Below the pieces are notes generated by a model. That model was not told where the DNA came from. It did no database searches and was given only the letters and a program-made list of their open reading frames with translations. The position numbers and the translations under genes are program-made. From a bacterium (GTDB lineage: Bacteria; Patescibacteriota; CPR2; UBA1875; JAJYID01): a stretch of DNA of 24,051 nt. Location of the stretch: NCBI GenBank assembly GCA_021791015.1, contig JAJYFH010000002.1:1-24051 (forward strand), in the 5' to 3' direction. The first letter of the stretch is position 1. Each line of letters begins with the position of its first letter. This document shows positions 1 through 6,928 of this stretch, in pieces.

Positions 1-2
1 AT

Positions 3-158
3 TATATTGATAAAGCAATGAGACAAAAAGGAAGAGGCATGTGGTCAAGAGGATACTGCGTCTCAACTATTGGCTTAAACGAGAAAATGATAATGGATTA
101 TGTAAAGTATCAAGAAAAAGAAGATAAGGGACAACTCGAACTAGTGTTCGGGTCGTAA
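3..158 (+). CDS. tnpA: IS200/IS605-family TnpA transposase, C-terminal fragment (cut by window edge)
   Basis: An open frame from the window edge gives 51 codons ending in TAA. The peptide contains the WSRGYCVSTIG segment followed by E-x-x-I-x-x-YV-x-x-Q, the C-terminal pattern of Y1 (HUH) transposases of IS200/IS605 elements. The Tyr in IMDYVKYQ is the expected catalytic tyrosine that nicks and joins single-stranded DNA. The HUH motif lies outside the window, so activity cannot be judged. The stop is followed within a few bases by the element's hairpin (164-182). No TnpB gene follows, so this is probably a TnpA-only IS200-type element. Confidence 0.85.
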   Translation, partial: YIDKAMRQKGRGMWSRGYCVSTIGLNEKMIMDYVKYQEKEDKGQLELVFGS

Positions 159-163
159 GGAAG

Positions 164-182
164 CCACCAACTCTGTTGGTGG
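164..182 (+). mobile_element. Subterminal hairpin of the IS200/IS605 right end
   Basis: A perfect 8-bp inverted repeat (CCACCAAC / GTTGGTGG) with a 3-nt loop begins six bases after the TnpA stop. IS200/IS605 transposases recognise such imperfect-palindrome hairpins near their ends; the right-end cleavage site should lie a few bases beyond. The exact tip cannot be set from one copy. Confidence 0.65.
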
Positions 183-213
183 AGGTTCACTGTAACGGAA
201 GGATTTCAAAATA

Positions 214-231
214 CACTAAACCAGTTTAGTG
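214..231. repeat. Palindrome upstream of trpS
   Basis: CACTAAAC-ca-GTTTAGTG, an 8-bp perfect inverted repeat between the IS end and the trpS promoter. It could be part of the IS target or an operator. No function can be assigned. Confidence 0.4.
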
Positions 232-246
232 GACTAAGGCCTAATG

Positions 247-275
247 TTTACTAATGTGCCTTTCCCTGCTATATT
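247..275 (+). promoter_or_regulatory. trpS promoter, leaderless type
   Basis: TTTACT (247-252), 17-bp spacer, then an extended -10 TGC-TATATT (-10 at 270-275). The trpS ATG at 283 is only 7 nt after the -10 box, so transcription should start at or next to the start codon. Confidence 0.6.
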
Positions 276-282
276 TGTAGCC

Positions 283-1272
283 ATGAGTAATAAGAAAAGA
301 GTTTTTTCAGGCATTCAGCCAAGCGGCGATCTTCATATCGGCAATTATCTCGGTGCTATCGTGAATTGGGTTCGTGGGCAAGACGCGCATGATAACATCT
401 TTTGCATTGTCGATCTTCATGCCATTACCGTTCCGCAGGATCCGAAGAAATTGAAGGCAAATACCATGGAGCTGGCAAAAGTTCTCTTAGCTTCCGGTAT
501 CGACCCAAAAAAATCCACACTTTTTGTCCAATCAGAAAGGCCCGAGCACTCTGAAATGGGCTGGATCTTGAACTGTTTTACGCATATGGGTGAACTGTCG
601 AGGATGACCCAGTTTAAAGAAAAAGGCGGGAAAAAAGAAACTACTGTTGGGCTCTTTGACTACCCGGTACTTATGGCCGGTGACATACTGCTTTATGATA
701 CGGAGGAAGTGCCGGTTGGCGAGGACCAGAAGCAGCACGTTGAAATCGCTCGCGATATTGCCCAGAGATTAAATAAAAGAGTTGGGAAAGTTGTGGTTGT
801 GCCGGAGCCGGTTATCAAAAAGGAAGGCGCGAGAATAATGAGCCTGACCGATCCGACTAAGAAAATGTCCAAAAGCGACCAAAACGAAAACAGCTATATT
901 CTTCTACGCGACGATGCCGAAACGATTCGCAAGAAATTTGCCCGTGCGGTCACCGATTCCGACAATAAAATTAAATTCGACAAGGCCAAGAAGCCGGGCA
1001 TTTCAAATCTCTTAAATATAATGTCGGTTTGTACTGAAACGCCAATTATAGAGCTCGAAAAGAAATATGCAGATTCAAATTACGGACAATTTAAAACGGA
1101 TGTTGCCGAATGTGTGATCGAAATGTTAAAACCCATTCAAGCAAAACTTGCCGAGTACGATAAAAATGAAGATAAAGTTCGCAAAATTCTCGCCGATGGC
1201 GCCGAAGCGGTCGCGCCTCGCGCAAAAGACACGCTTCAACGAGTCAAAAAGGCTGTCGGCCTAGGCCTCTAG
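283..1272 (+). CDS. trpS: Tryptophan--tRNA ligase
   Basis: Cytoplasmic class I aminoacyl-tRNA synthetase charging tRNA-Trp. The Rossmann signature HIGN (residues 18-21, in SGDLHIGNYLGAI) and the KMSKS loop (194-198) are intact, and the 329-residue length is normal for bacterial TrpRS. The frame is open from an ATG at 244, but I choose 283 because MSNKKRVFSGIQPSG aligns with the family start and because the extended -10 box ends 7 nt before it, which makes the earlier ATG part of the promoter. It stands alone and converges on manB, with a palindrome between them. Confidence 0.95.
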   Translation: MSNKKRVFSGIQPSGDLHIGNYLGAIVNWVRGQDAHDNIFCIVDLHAITVPQDPKKLKANTMELAKVLLASGIDPKKSTLFVQSERPEHSEMGWILNCFTHMGELSRMTQFKEKGGKKETTVGLFDYPVLMAGDILLYDTEEVPVGEDQKQHVEIARDIAQRLNKRVGKVVVVPEPVIKKEGARIMSLTDPTKKMSKSDQNENSYILLRDDAETIRKKFARAVTDSDNKIKFDKAKKPGISNLLNIMSVCTETPIIELEKKYADSNYGQFKTDVAECVIEMLKPIQAKLAEYDKNEDKVRKILADGAEAVAPRAKDTLQRVKKAVGLGL

Positions 1273-1273
1273 T

Positions 1274-1296
1274 TTGCAAGGGTCCGACCCTTGCAA
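1274..1296. terminator. Palindrome between convergent trpS and manB (possible bidirectional terminator)
   Basis: TTGCAAGGGT-ccg-ACCCTTGCAA, a perfect 10-bp stem in a 34-bp gap between two converging genes. There is no clear U tract on either side, so an intrinsic terminator is plausible but not certain; it could also be a repeat-family member. Confidence 0.45.
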
Positions 1297-1306
1297 CGAA
1301 GTAATT

Positions 1307-2710
1307 CTAGTTCTCGATTAAATCAACCACCTCTTTTAGTTTTTCATCAACCAATTTTTGGCTTTTTGCTTCCAGGAAGACTTTGAGCAGAGGTTCGGTA
1401 TTTGAGGCTCTGGCATTAAATCTCCAATCCGGATATTCAACCGATACGCCGTCGATATGCTCGATCTTGGCATCGGCATATCTTTCTTCGATTTCCTTTA
1501 ATTTTTCCGGAATTCCTTCTTCCTTCCGGATCAGTTTGAATCCGTTTGGATACTTATTTCTCAGGTAATCTGCTAAATCGGACATCTTTTTGCCGGAAGT
1601 GCTTAGCTTCTTTAGCATTAAAAGAAACGGCACCATCCCATTGTCACAGAACCATAGGTCCTTGAAGTAAAAATGCCCCGAGGTTTCACCGCCGAAAATT
1701 GCATCCTCCTCAATCATTCGCTCGGTTATGAAGGAATGCCCGACTTTGTTTACCAATGGTACTCCGCCGGCAGCTTTGACTCGGTCTATTGCCGGCCAGA
1801 TGAGGGTTGTGTCAAATACGATTTTTGACTTCGGGTGCTGATCAAGCATTGCCTCTGCCAGAATAGCTGTGGCATAGCAGCCCATCACAAACTCGCCGTT
1901 CTCGTCCAGAAAAAGGCACCTATCGGCATCAGCGTCCCACATGGCGGCAAAAGCGGCGCCGGATTTTCTGGCCAGTTCCCCGGTTTCCTTCTGGTTTTCA
2001 AGTTGTGAAGGATCGGGTTGGCCTTTCGGGAAGGTGCCGTCCGATTCAAAATTTAACTTAACTAGCTCAAGGTTTAGCTTTTGTGCGATCTGCTCAATCA
2101 TTTCTCCGGCTGCCCCAAAGTTTGGATTTACCACAACCTTCATGGGTTTGATTTCTTCCGTGTCAACGAGCGAGAAAACCTTTTTCAGATAATCTTCCTT
2201 AATTTCCAGTTTTGTAACTTTTCCCTTCCTCGTCATCCTCGAGGCATCAGCCGAAGGATCTTTGGACTTCTCATCCGGTCGGTTGCCGGATTCAGAATGA
2301 CGCATAGCTATATCTCGAATTTCTGCCAGGCCGCTGTCGATAGATATTGGCGCCGCATTTTCGCGGTAAAGCTTCATGCCGTTATATTCAGCCGGATTGT
2401 GGGAAGCAGTGACAACGATGCCTCCGTCCAGATTATAATTTCCCGTAGCAAAGACTATCATGTCGCTTGTGATAAGGCCGACATCAAAAACCTCCACGCC
2501 CATTGCAGTAAGCCCCCTCTTCACTTCCTCAAAAAGAGGTTTGCTTGAAGTGCGCACATCATAGCCGAGCGCGACCTTTTTGGGCTTTAGCCAAGTTGCG
2601 TATGCTTTGGCTATCTTGTATGCTGCCTCTTCGTTTATTTCTTGCGGATAGAGCGCTCTTATGTCATAAGCTTTAAAAATCTTGGGATTAATGCTTGTTT
2701 GTGCCGGCAT
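1307..2710 (-). CDS. manB: Phosphomannomutase/phosphoglucomutase family protein
   Basis: Alpha-D-phosphohexomutase interconverting hexose 6-phosphate and 1-phosphate for sugar nucleotide and envelope synthesis. All four family loops are present: the phosphoserine loop TASHNP (Ser103), the metal loop DADADR (259-264), the sugar-recognition GETSGH, and the C-terminal phosphate-binding RASNTEP. 467 residues is usual. ATG follows the murE TAA with no gap, so the two are translationally coupled in one operon. Odd: residues about 137-161 are encoded by a dispersed palindromic repeat (2231-2302) inserted in frame in a linker. PMM versus PGM specificity cannot be decided here. Confidence 0.92.
   Translation of the reverse strand: MPAQTSINPKIFKAYDIRALYPQEINEEAAYKIAKAYATWLKPKKVALGYDVRTSSKPLFEEVKRGLTAMGVEVFDVGLITSDMIVFATGNYNLDGGIVVTASHNPAEYNGMKLYRENAAPISIDSGLAEIRDIAMRHSESGNRPDEKSKDPSADASRMTRKGKVTKLEIKEDYLKKVFSLVDTEEIKPMKVVVNPNFGAAGEMIEQIAQKLNLELVKLNFESDGTFPKGQPDPSQLENQKETGELARKSGAAFAAMWDADADRCLFLDENGEFVMGCYATAILAEAMLDQHPKSKIVFDTTLIWPAIDRVKAAGGVPLVNKVGHSFITERMIEEDAIFGGETSGHFYFKDLWFCDNGMVPFLLMLKKLSTSGKKMSDLADYLRNKYPNGFKLIRKEEGIPEKLKEIEERYADAKIEHIDGVSVEYPDWRFNARASNTEPLLKVFLEAKSQKLVDEKLKEVVDLIEN
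2231..2302. repeat. Dispersed palindromic element inside manB
   Basis: Begins CGTCATCC and ends CAGAATGACG, the GTCAT...ATGAC ends shared by the intergenic family, and carries the internal TCCGG/CCGGA palindrome. It reads through in frame as a Ser/Arg/Asp-rich, low-complexity stretch (RHSESGNRPDEK...). Confidence 0.75.
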
Positions 2711-4030
2711 TTATTTTACCTTTCTTTTCTTTAAATTTTTTAACAAATCTGAAACTATTTTCCGCTCATTCCAGCCGGTTCTTTTGCTATTCATAATGCG
2801 ATACTTTTGATGGCCGATGCCGGTGATAATGACGATATCTTCAGGGCGCGCAATTAAAAGCGCCTCCTTAATGGCGGCAAACCTGTCCGGTACTACCTTG
2901 ACCTTTTTTTGCAGTTTTTCAGGCACGCCCGCATATATTTCTTGAATGATCTTCTCTGATTTTTCGCCGTACGTTTCGTCGTCGGTGATGATAGCAATGT
3001 CTGTCAGATGAGCTGCCACCCTTCCCATTTCAGGCCTTTTTCCCCTATCTTTATCCCCCGTTGCTCCAAAAACGCTGATTATCCTGCCTTTTGAAAATCT
3101 GCGAAGCTCGGTGTAGACCTTCTCTTGGGCATCCGGGGTGTGGGCGTAGTCCACAATGACTTGGAACTTCTGTCCTTCCTCAATTTTTTCAACCCGGCCC
3201 TTTGTTCCGGCAAAATTTTTGAATGCCTTTGCCATAATTTCCGGCTTTATGCCGTATGCAAGGCCGACGCAAAATGCCGCCAGCTCGTTGTAGATATTGA
3301 ACTCCCCTATTGCCTTTGTTGTGACATTGGTGGTGTGTCCTGCATTTTCAATTTGGTAGTTTATGCAGCTTGACAAGTGTTCAATTCTTTTTGCCCGCAA
3401 AGAGCCGTTTTTTATACCGTAAGTCATTTTTTCATCTGCTTTGAAACCGGAGAAATATGGCGCTTCTTTGTCGTCGGCATTGACTATGCTTACTCTCTTG
3501 GTCTTTTTGAAATTGAAGGGACTGTCCAGTTTGGCAAACAATTTACCTTTAGTGTTTCGGTAATTTTTCATGGTTTTGTGGAAGTTCAAATGCTCCGGCG
3601 AAAGATTGGTGTAAACCGCCGCATCAAAAGGTATGCCAAATATCCGATACCATGCGATGCCTTCGCTCGCCACCTCGATAACCGCATATTTGCATCCTCT
3701 TCGAACCATTTGACGCATCAGTTTGTGTGTTTTCCATCTGCCTAGGGTTGTGCGGTTTGTGACGTTGTCGTATCTCTCTCCGGCAATTTCGATAGATACG
3801 GTTGATATCATACCCACCAACTCATTAGATTCCTTTAGAACCCTTGTTATCAGGTCACAAGTGGTGCTTTTGCCGTTTGTGCCGGTAACTCCAATGACGA
3901 TCAGTTTATATCCCGGAAAACGATATAATACATTGCCGGTTACAGCGAGCAGGAAATGGTACGCCGGCTGGAAAAACAAAAAAACAGGCTTGGGAATTAG
4001 TTTTTTGATTAATCTCAGTAATTTTTCCAT
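2711..4030 (-). CDS. murE: MurE-like UDP-N-acetylmuramyl peptide ligase (N-terminally short)
   Basis: ATP-dependent Mur ligase adding an amino acid to the UDP-MurNAc peptide in the cytoplasm. P-loop GVTGTNGKST (47-56), YTNLSPEHLNFH and VDYAHTPD are typical of MurE. Two oddities: the family's N-terminal UDP-binding domain (about 100 residues) is missing, replaced by a short hydrophobic segment (residues 16-38), and the third-residue specificity motif DNPR/DNPA is replaced by DDETYGE, so the amino acid added is unknown. I prefer the ATG at 4030 (weak GAGAAG upstream); an in-frame ATG at 4048 lies inside a palindromic repeat. Operon with manB; femX lies 100+ bp upstream on the same strand. Confidence 0.85.
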   Translation of the reverse strand: MEKLLRLIKKLIPKPVFLFFQPAYHFLLAVTGNVLYRFPGYKLIVIGVTGTNGKSTTCDLITRVLKESNELVGMISTVSIEIAGERYDNVTNRTTLGRWKTHKLMRQMVRRGCKYAVIEVASEGIAWYRIFGIPFDAAVYTNLSPEHLNFHKTMKNYRNTKGKLFAKLDSPFNFKKTKRVSIVNADDKEAPYFSGFKADEKMTYGIKNGSLRAKRIEHLSSCINYQIENAGHTTNVTTKAIGEFNIYNELAAFCVGLAYGIKPEIMAKAFKNFAGTKGRVEKIEEGQKFQVIVDYAHTPDAQEKVYTELRRFSKGRIISVFGATGDKDRGKRPEMGRVAAHLTDIAIITDDETYGEKSEKIIQEIYAGVPEKLQKKVKVVPDRFAAIKEALLIARPEDIVIITGIGHQKYRIMNSKRTGWNERKIVSDLLKNLKKRKVK

Positions 4031-4043
4031 TATTTTCTTCTCT

Positions 4044-4143
4044 GTCATTCTGAACTTGATTCAGAATCTATATAATAATCTTATATAACAATTTCTGGAT
4101 TCCGGATCAACTGATTATATTTTAAGGAATAGTCCGGAATGAC
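4044..4143. repeat. Composite dispersed palindromic repeat, femX-murE gap
   Basis: GTCATTCTGAACTTGATTCAGAATC at the left, then a second unit starting GGATTCCGGATCAACTG and ending AGTCCGGAATGAC. It fills almost the whole intergenic gap and overlaps the alternative murE start. Confidence 0.8.
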
Positions 4144-4148
4144 AACGG

Positions 4149-5186
4149 TTATCTCATTAATAACTTTCTTATCCTATTCAATCCACTCAACAACCGATAA
4201 TAACTCTTATCAAACGCTACATCGTATGCGCCGCTAAAATGAAGGGCCTCTCCACCAAAACCCTTTTTAAATCTGGTGACGCCTGCCCACGAATGATTTT
4301 TTGCGCCATCTGGCGCTATGCCCCAAAAATCATAAATCTTGCAGCCCCTTTTCTTTGCGTCTTGGATAGCCGCCCACTGAAGCGCGTAAGTTGGCATCAG
4401 TTCCCTCTTTTCGTTCCCCGAGGCGCCGTGCAGGTATGTTGCGACTTGGCCGTAGAAAGAAACCAAAATCGCCGCCAAAGGCTCATCTTCGTATTCTGCG
4501 ATATAAAGTTTCAGCACATTTTTGCTGCTTAAAACCTCAAACATCTTTTTGTAGTATTCAAACTCATGCCCCTTGTACCCTCCCCTTTTTTCCATTTCCA
4601 AAGTGAGATTGTAGAAAATCTTGATGTCGTTTAAGCTTTTCCCCTGGCGCACTTTGACGTCCTTTCTTGACGCCAAGTTGATGTTGTACCTCCACTTCGG
4701 CTTCATTTCGGCTAGAATTTTTTCTTCAGGTTTTGTGATATCTAAAATGAGAGTATTTTCGGGTGAGAATTGTGCTGATAGCGGTGCGTGTTTTGCGATT
4801 TTTCTAAAACCGAACTTATAAATATCAACCTGACCTAAAGAATAAGGCTCTATTCGGTAAAACACCGCGTTTTCTTCCTTGGCAAGAGACTCGACCTTTC
4901 GAAAGAATACCTTTAAATCATTCAACTTTACCTTCGAATCAGCAATCGGTCCTCGAGGGGAATAAAAATAATACTTATCTCCCCTCCCTTTGTCATTCCC
5001 GCGAAGGCGGGAATCTATTTTTGAAAATAAATTCCGCCCAATCAAAGGATATTTGATGACCAAGGCTTCGATATGATCACCTTTGATTAAAAAGGATTTG
5101 CGCTTCAGTTCTGCTTGAAAATCAGCCCAAACGCCGGACTGAAAAAGGTTATTTGACTTCTTTGCCAGAATACTCAGTATTTCCAT
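4149..5186 (-). CDS. femX: FemX/FemAB-family peptidoglycan bridge aminoacyltransferase
   Basis: Likely transfers amino acids from aminoacyl-tRNA to the peptidoglycan stem peptide (FemAB family, two GNAT-like domains). Support: the pattern MKPKWRYNINLASRKDV, the YTALQWAAIQDAK-like helix, and the conserved IYDFWGIAPDG...F K KGFGG ending typical of FemX proteins. 345 residues. The ATG at 5186 is chosen because an extended -10 (TGC-TTAAAT, 5194-5199 on this strand) ends 7 nt before it; the earlier ATG at 5195 overlaps that box. Odd: residues about 53-68 come from an inserted palindromic repeat (DSRLRGNDK). Functionally linked to downstream murE and manB. Confidence 0.85.
   Translation of the reverse strand: MEILSILAKKSNNLFQSGVWADFQAELKRKSFLIKGDHIEALVIKYPLIGRNLFSKIDSRLRGNDKGRGDKYYFYSPRGPIADSKVKLNDLKVFFRKVESLAKEENAVFYRIEPYSLGQVDIYKFGFRKIAKHAPLSAQFSPENTLILDITKPEEKILAEMKPKWRYNINLASRKDVKVRQGKSLNDIKIFYNLTLEMEKRGGYKGHEFEYYKKMFEVLSSKNVLKLYIAEYEDEPLAAILVSFYGQVATYLHGASGNEKRELMPTYALQWAAIQDAKKRGCKIYDFWGIAPDGAKNHSWAGVTRFKKGFGGEALHFSGAYDVAFDKSYYRLLSGLNRIRKLLMR
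4992..5015. repeat. Dispersed palindrome inside femX
   Basis: GTCATTCCCGCG ... CGGGAATC, 24 bp, read in frame on the minus strand as DSRLRGND. The same consensus ends a gene at 23721-23744. Confidence 0.8.
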
Positions 5187-5193
5187 AAGCCCC

Positions 5194-5199
5194 ATTTAA
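5194..5199 (-). promoter_or_regulatory. femX leaderless -10 box
   Basis: Minus-strand TGC-TTAAAT followed 7 nt later by the femX ATG. No -35 is needed for an extended -10 promoter and none is obvious. Confidence 0.5.
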
Positions 5200-5233
5200 G
5201 CACAAATTAATGTATAAATACAGGGAAAAATTT

Positions 5234-5241
5234 GATATAAT
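5234..5241 (+). promoter_or_regulatory. tsaD extended -10 promoter
   Basis: TGA-TATAAT with a perfect -10 (5236-5241) placed 10 nt before the tsaD ATG. The leader would be at most a few nucleotides and there is no Shine-Dalgarno site. Divergent from the femX promoter. Confidence 0.65.
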
Positions 5242-5251
5242 CTTCACTGTT

Positions 5252-6406
5252 ATGAATATTTTAGCTATAGAATCGAGCTGTGACGAGACAGCGGCTGCGA
5301 TTGTGAGTGACGGCCGGGAGGTTTTGTCGAATGTGGTCGCTTCGCAAATCGACCTGCACGCCAAATACGGCGGTGTGGTGCCGGAGGTAGCGGCGCGGGT
5401 TCATGTTCAGGCCATTATTCCAACGATCAAGGAGGCTTTAAATGCGGCAAAATTGGATTGGTCTCAAATTGATGCTATTGCTGTAACTCAAGGGCCTGGC
5501 CTTGTTGGCAGCTTAATCGCCGGGATCGAAACGGCAAGGACACTTGCAATTTCAAAGAATAAACCGCTAATTGCCGTAAATCACCTCGAAGGCCATATAT
5601 ATGCCAACTGGATTATTGGCAAAATTTCCAATTTCCAACCAGCAATTTCCAATCAAATTCAAAATAAAAAAAGTCATTCTGAGGCAACGAAGAATCCCAA
5701 CCTCAATACCCAATACCCAATACACAATACTGTCCCGCAATTTCCTCTCGTGGCCCTAGTAGTTTCGGGTGGGCATACAATGCTAATTTATATGAAAAGG
5801 CATTACAATTTTCAAATTATGGGAGCAACCCGCGATGATGCTGTCGGCGAAGCATTTGATAAAGTCGCAGCCCTCCTTGGTCTTCCCTATCCCGGCGGAC
5901 CGAATATTTCGAAAATGGCCGAAAAAGGTGATGGAACCAAGTACAAATTTCCAATTATTGATCTCACTCCGGAACCGAAACGCGGCCCAGAAGGTTTCCT
6001 CGAATACCCCTCCCCCAGCCTCGACTTTAGCTTTTCGGGACTTAAAACCGCGGTTCTAAATGTTGTGAAACAATCAAAATCACTAACAAATCAGGATAAA
6101 GCCAACATTGCCGCCTCTTTTCAAAAAACACTCGTCGATACCTTGGTTCAAAACAGCCAAAGAGCAATCGAGCAGTTTAAACCTAAATCGTTTATCTTAT
6201 CCGGCGGCGTGGCGGCAAATCCTCTTTTGAGACAGGAACTAGCCAAATTATGCGAAAAGTCGCAGGTGGACTTTTCCATGCCGAAGCTTAAATATTGCAC
6301 TGACAATGCCGCCATGATCGGCGCTGCAGCGTATTACAAACAAAAGAAATCTGGCTTTGTTGAACCAAAAGAACTAACTCCGAATCCTAATCTAAAATTA
6401 AGTTAA
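5252..6406 (+). CDS. tsaD: tRNA N6-adenosine threonylcarbamoyltransferase TsaD
   Basis: Catalytic subunit of the t6A37 machinery, transferring threonylcarbamoyl from TC-AMP to ANN-decoding tRNAs. MNILAIESSCDETAAAI at the start, the metal-binding HLEGH (111-115), VSGGHT, LDYPGG-like LPYPGGP, DFSFSGLKTA and C-terminal CTDNAAMIG are all conserved. 384 residues against the usual 335-345. The extra length is mainly a roughly 40-residue insert (122-161) between HLEGH and SGGHT, encoded by low-complexity DNA plus a palindromic repeat (5673-5696). The ATG at 5252 is set by the family N-terminus and the -10 box just upstream. Essential in most bacteria, so the insert is presumably tolerated. Confidence 0.95.
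   Translation: MNILAIESSCDETAAAIVSDGREVLSNVVASQIDLHAKYGGVVPEVAARVHVQAIIPTIKEALNAAKLDWSQIDAIAVTQGPGLVGSLIAGIETARTLAISKNKPLIAVNHLEGHIYANWIIGKISNFQPAISNQIQNKKSHSEATKNPNLNTQYPIHNTVPQFPLVALVVSGGHTMLIYMKRHYNFQIMGATRDDAVGEAFDKVAALLGLPYPGGPNISKMAEKGDGTKYKFPIIDLTPEPKRGPEGFLEYPSPSLDFSFSGLKTAVLNVVKQSKSLTNQDKANIAASFQKTLVDTLVQNSQRAIEQFKPKSFILSGGVAANPLLRQELAKLCEKSQVDFSMPKLKYCTDNAAMIGAAAYYKQKKSGFVEPKELTPNPNLKLS
5673..5696. repeat. Dispersed palindromic repeat inside tsaD
   Basis: GTCATTCTGAGG...GAAGAATCC, the same unit as at 15490 and 22428. Flanked by AATTTCCAAT-like and AATACCCAAT-like microsatellite filler of the kind otherwise found between genes (compare 12961-12999). Confidence 0.8.
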
Positions 6407-6414
6407 AACGCACA

Positions 6415-6440
6415 CACCAGCTAAAGCTGGTGGTTTCTCT
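6415..6440 (+). terminator. Hairpin after tsaD
   Basis: CACCAGC-taaa-GCTGGTG followed by GTTTCTCTTA. It could be the tsaD terminator with a weak U tract. The stem also resembles IS200/IS605 end hairpins such as that at 164-182, so a solo element end is an alternative. Confidence 0.5.
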
Positions 6441-6447
6441 TATAGGG

Positions 6448-6474
6448 GAAAGAAAAGCCCCGCTAAGCGGGGCT
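6448..6474 (-). terminator. Terminator of the HNH gene, overlapping its stop codon
   Basis: On the minus strand AGCCCCGC-tta-GCGGGGCT followed by TTTCTTTC. The gene's TAG stop sits at the stem-loop junction, so the last three codons form the 5' arm. Confidence 0.75.
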
Positions 6475-6750
6475 GGGTACCCCCTTTGCCAAACTCTTTG
6501 TTTTCTTTTTGTGTTTTACCCTTCCATTGCACTTGTAGCAAATTGCCCTAAGTATGTCCTCTTCGTCATGATGGAAGCATGCTTTTAATCCATGCTTTTT
6601 ATGATTGAAGGACCTTCTGCATTTTATACACTTGAAATCCTGGTCTGTAAGAGCTTTTTGCCACCCTTCCGGGAAGGGTTTACAAATAAACCACACGAAA
6701 TCCTGTAATGGTATGGGTTTATCTCTCGGTTGCCTCCTCCCACTGCTCAC
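6463..6750 (-). CDS. Small HNH/endonuclease VII-like zinc protein
   Basis: 95 residues, GTG start with a strong AAGGAGG 10 nt upstream on the minus strand. The C-terminal half shows CIKC (Cys41, Cys44), then FHHD (His60-His61-Asp62) and RAICYKCNG (Cys71, Cys74, Asn75). This is the spacing of a compact zinc-bound HNH (beta-beta-alpha-metal) nuclease of the endonuclease VII type, which nicks or cleaves DNA. The N-terminal 35 residues are not recognised; the tail is Lys-rich. It stands alone with its own terminator overlapping the stop codon. Candidate accessory or mobile gene; could be a homing-type nuclease or a DNA-binding zinc protein without activity. Confidence 0.65.
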   Translation of the reverse strand: MSSGRRQPRDKPIPLQDFVWFICKPFPEGWQKALTDQDFKCIKCRRSFNHKKHGLKACFHHDEEDILRAICYKCNGRVKHKKKTKSLAKGVPSPA

Positions 6751-6851
6751 CCTCTTTTCACCTCCTTCTTTAGGCGTAGAGTTGATAGTGTAAACAGGTT
6801 AAGGCGCTTCTTTTGGAAGAGTATAATAACATAAACATTATGGATTAGCAA

Positions 6852-6901
6852 GTGAAAAGACAAACCCCCCACCTACTAGGTGATTAACCTTTCGGTGGGG
6901 G
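6852..6901 (-). terminator. Terminator of the radical SAM gene
   Basis: Minus strand: CCCCCACC stem, 20-nt loop containing a further CACCTA/TAGGTG palindrome, GGTGGGGG, then GTTTGTCTTTT. It lies just downstream of the stop at 6929. Confidence 0.6.
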
Positions 6902-6928
6902 CATACTGCTTGATATTGATACACCCTT

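Noticed and set aside
4031..4048. Upstream ATG (4048) as murE start
   Set aside because: It lies inside the GTCATTCTG palindrome; the ATG at 4030 better fits. Not fully excluded.
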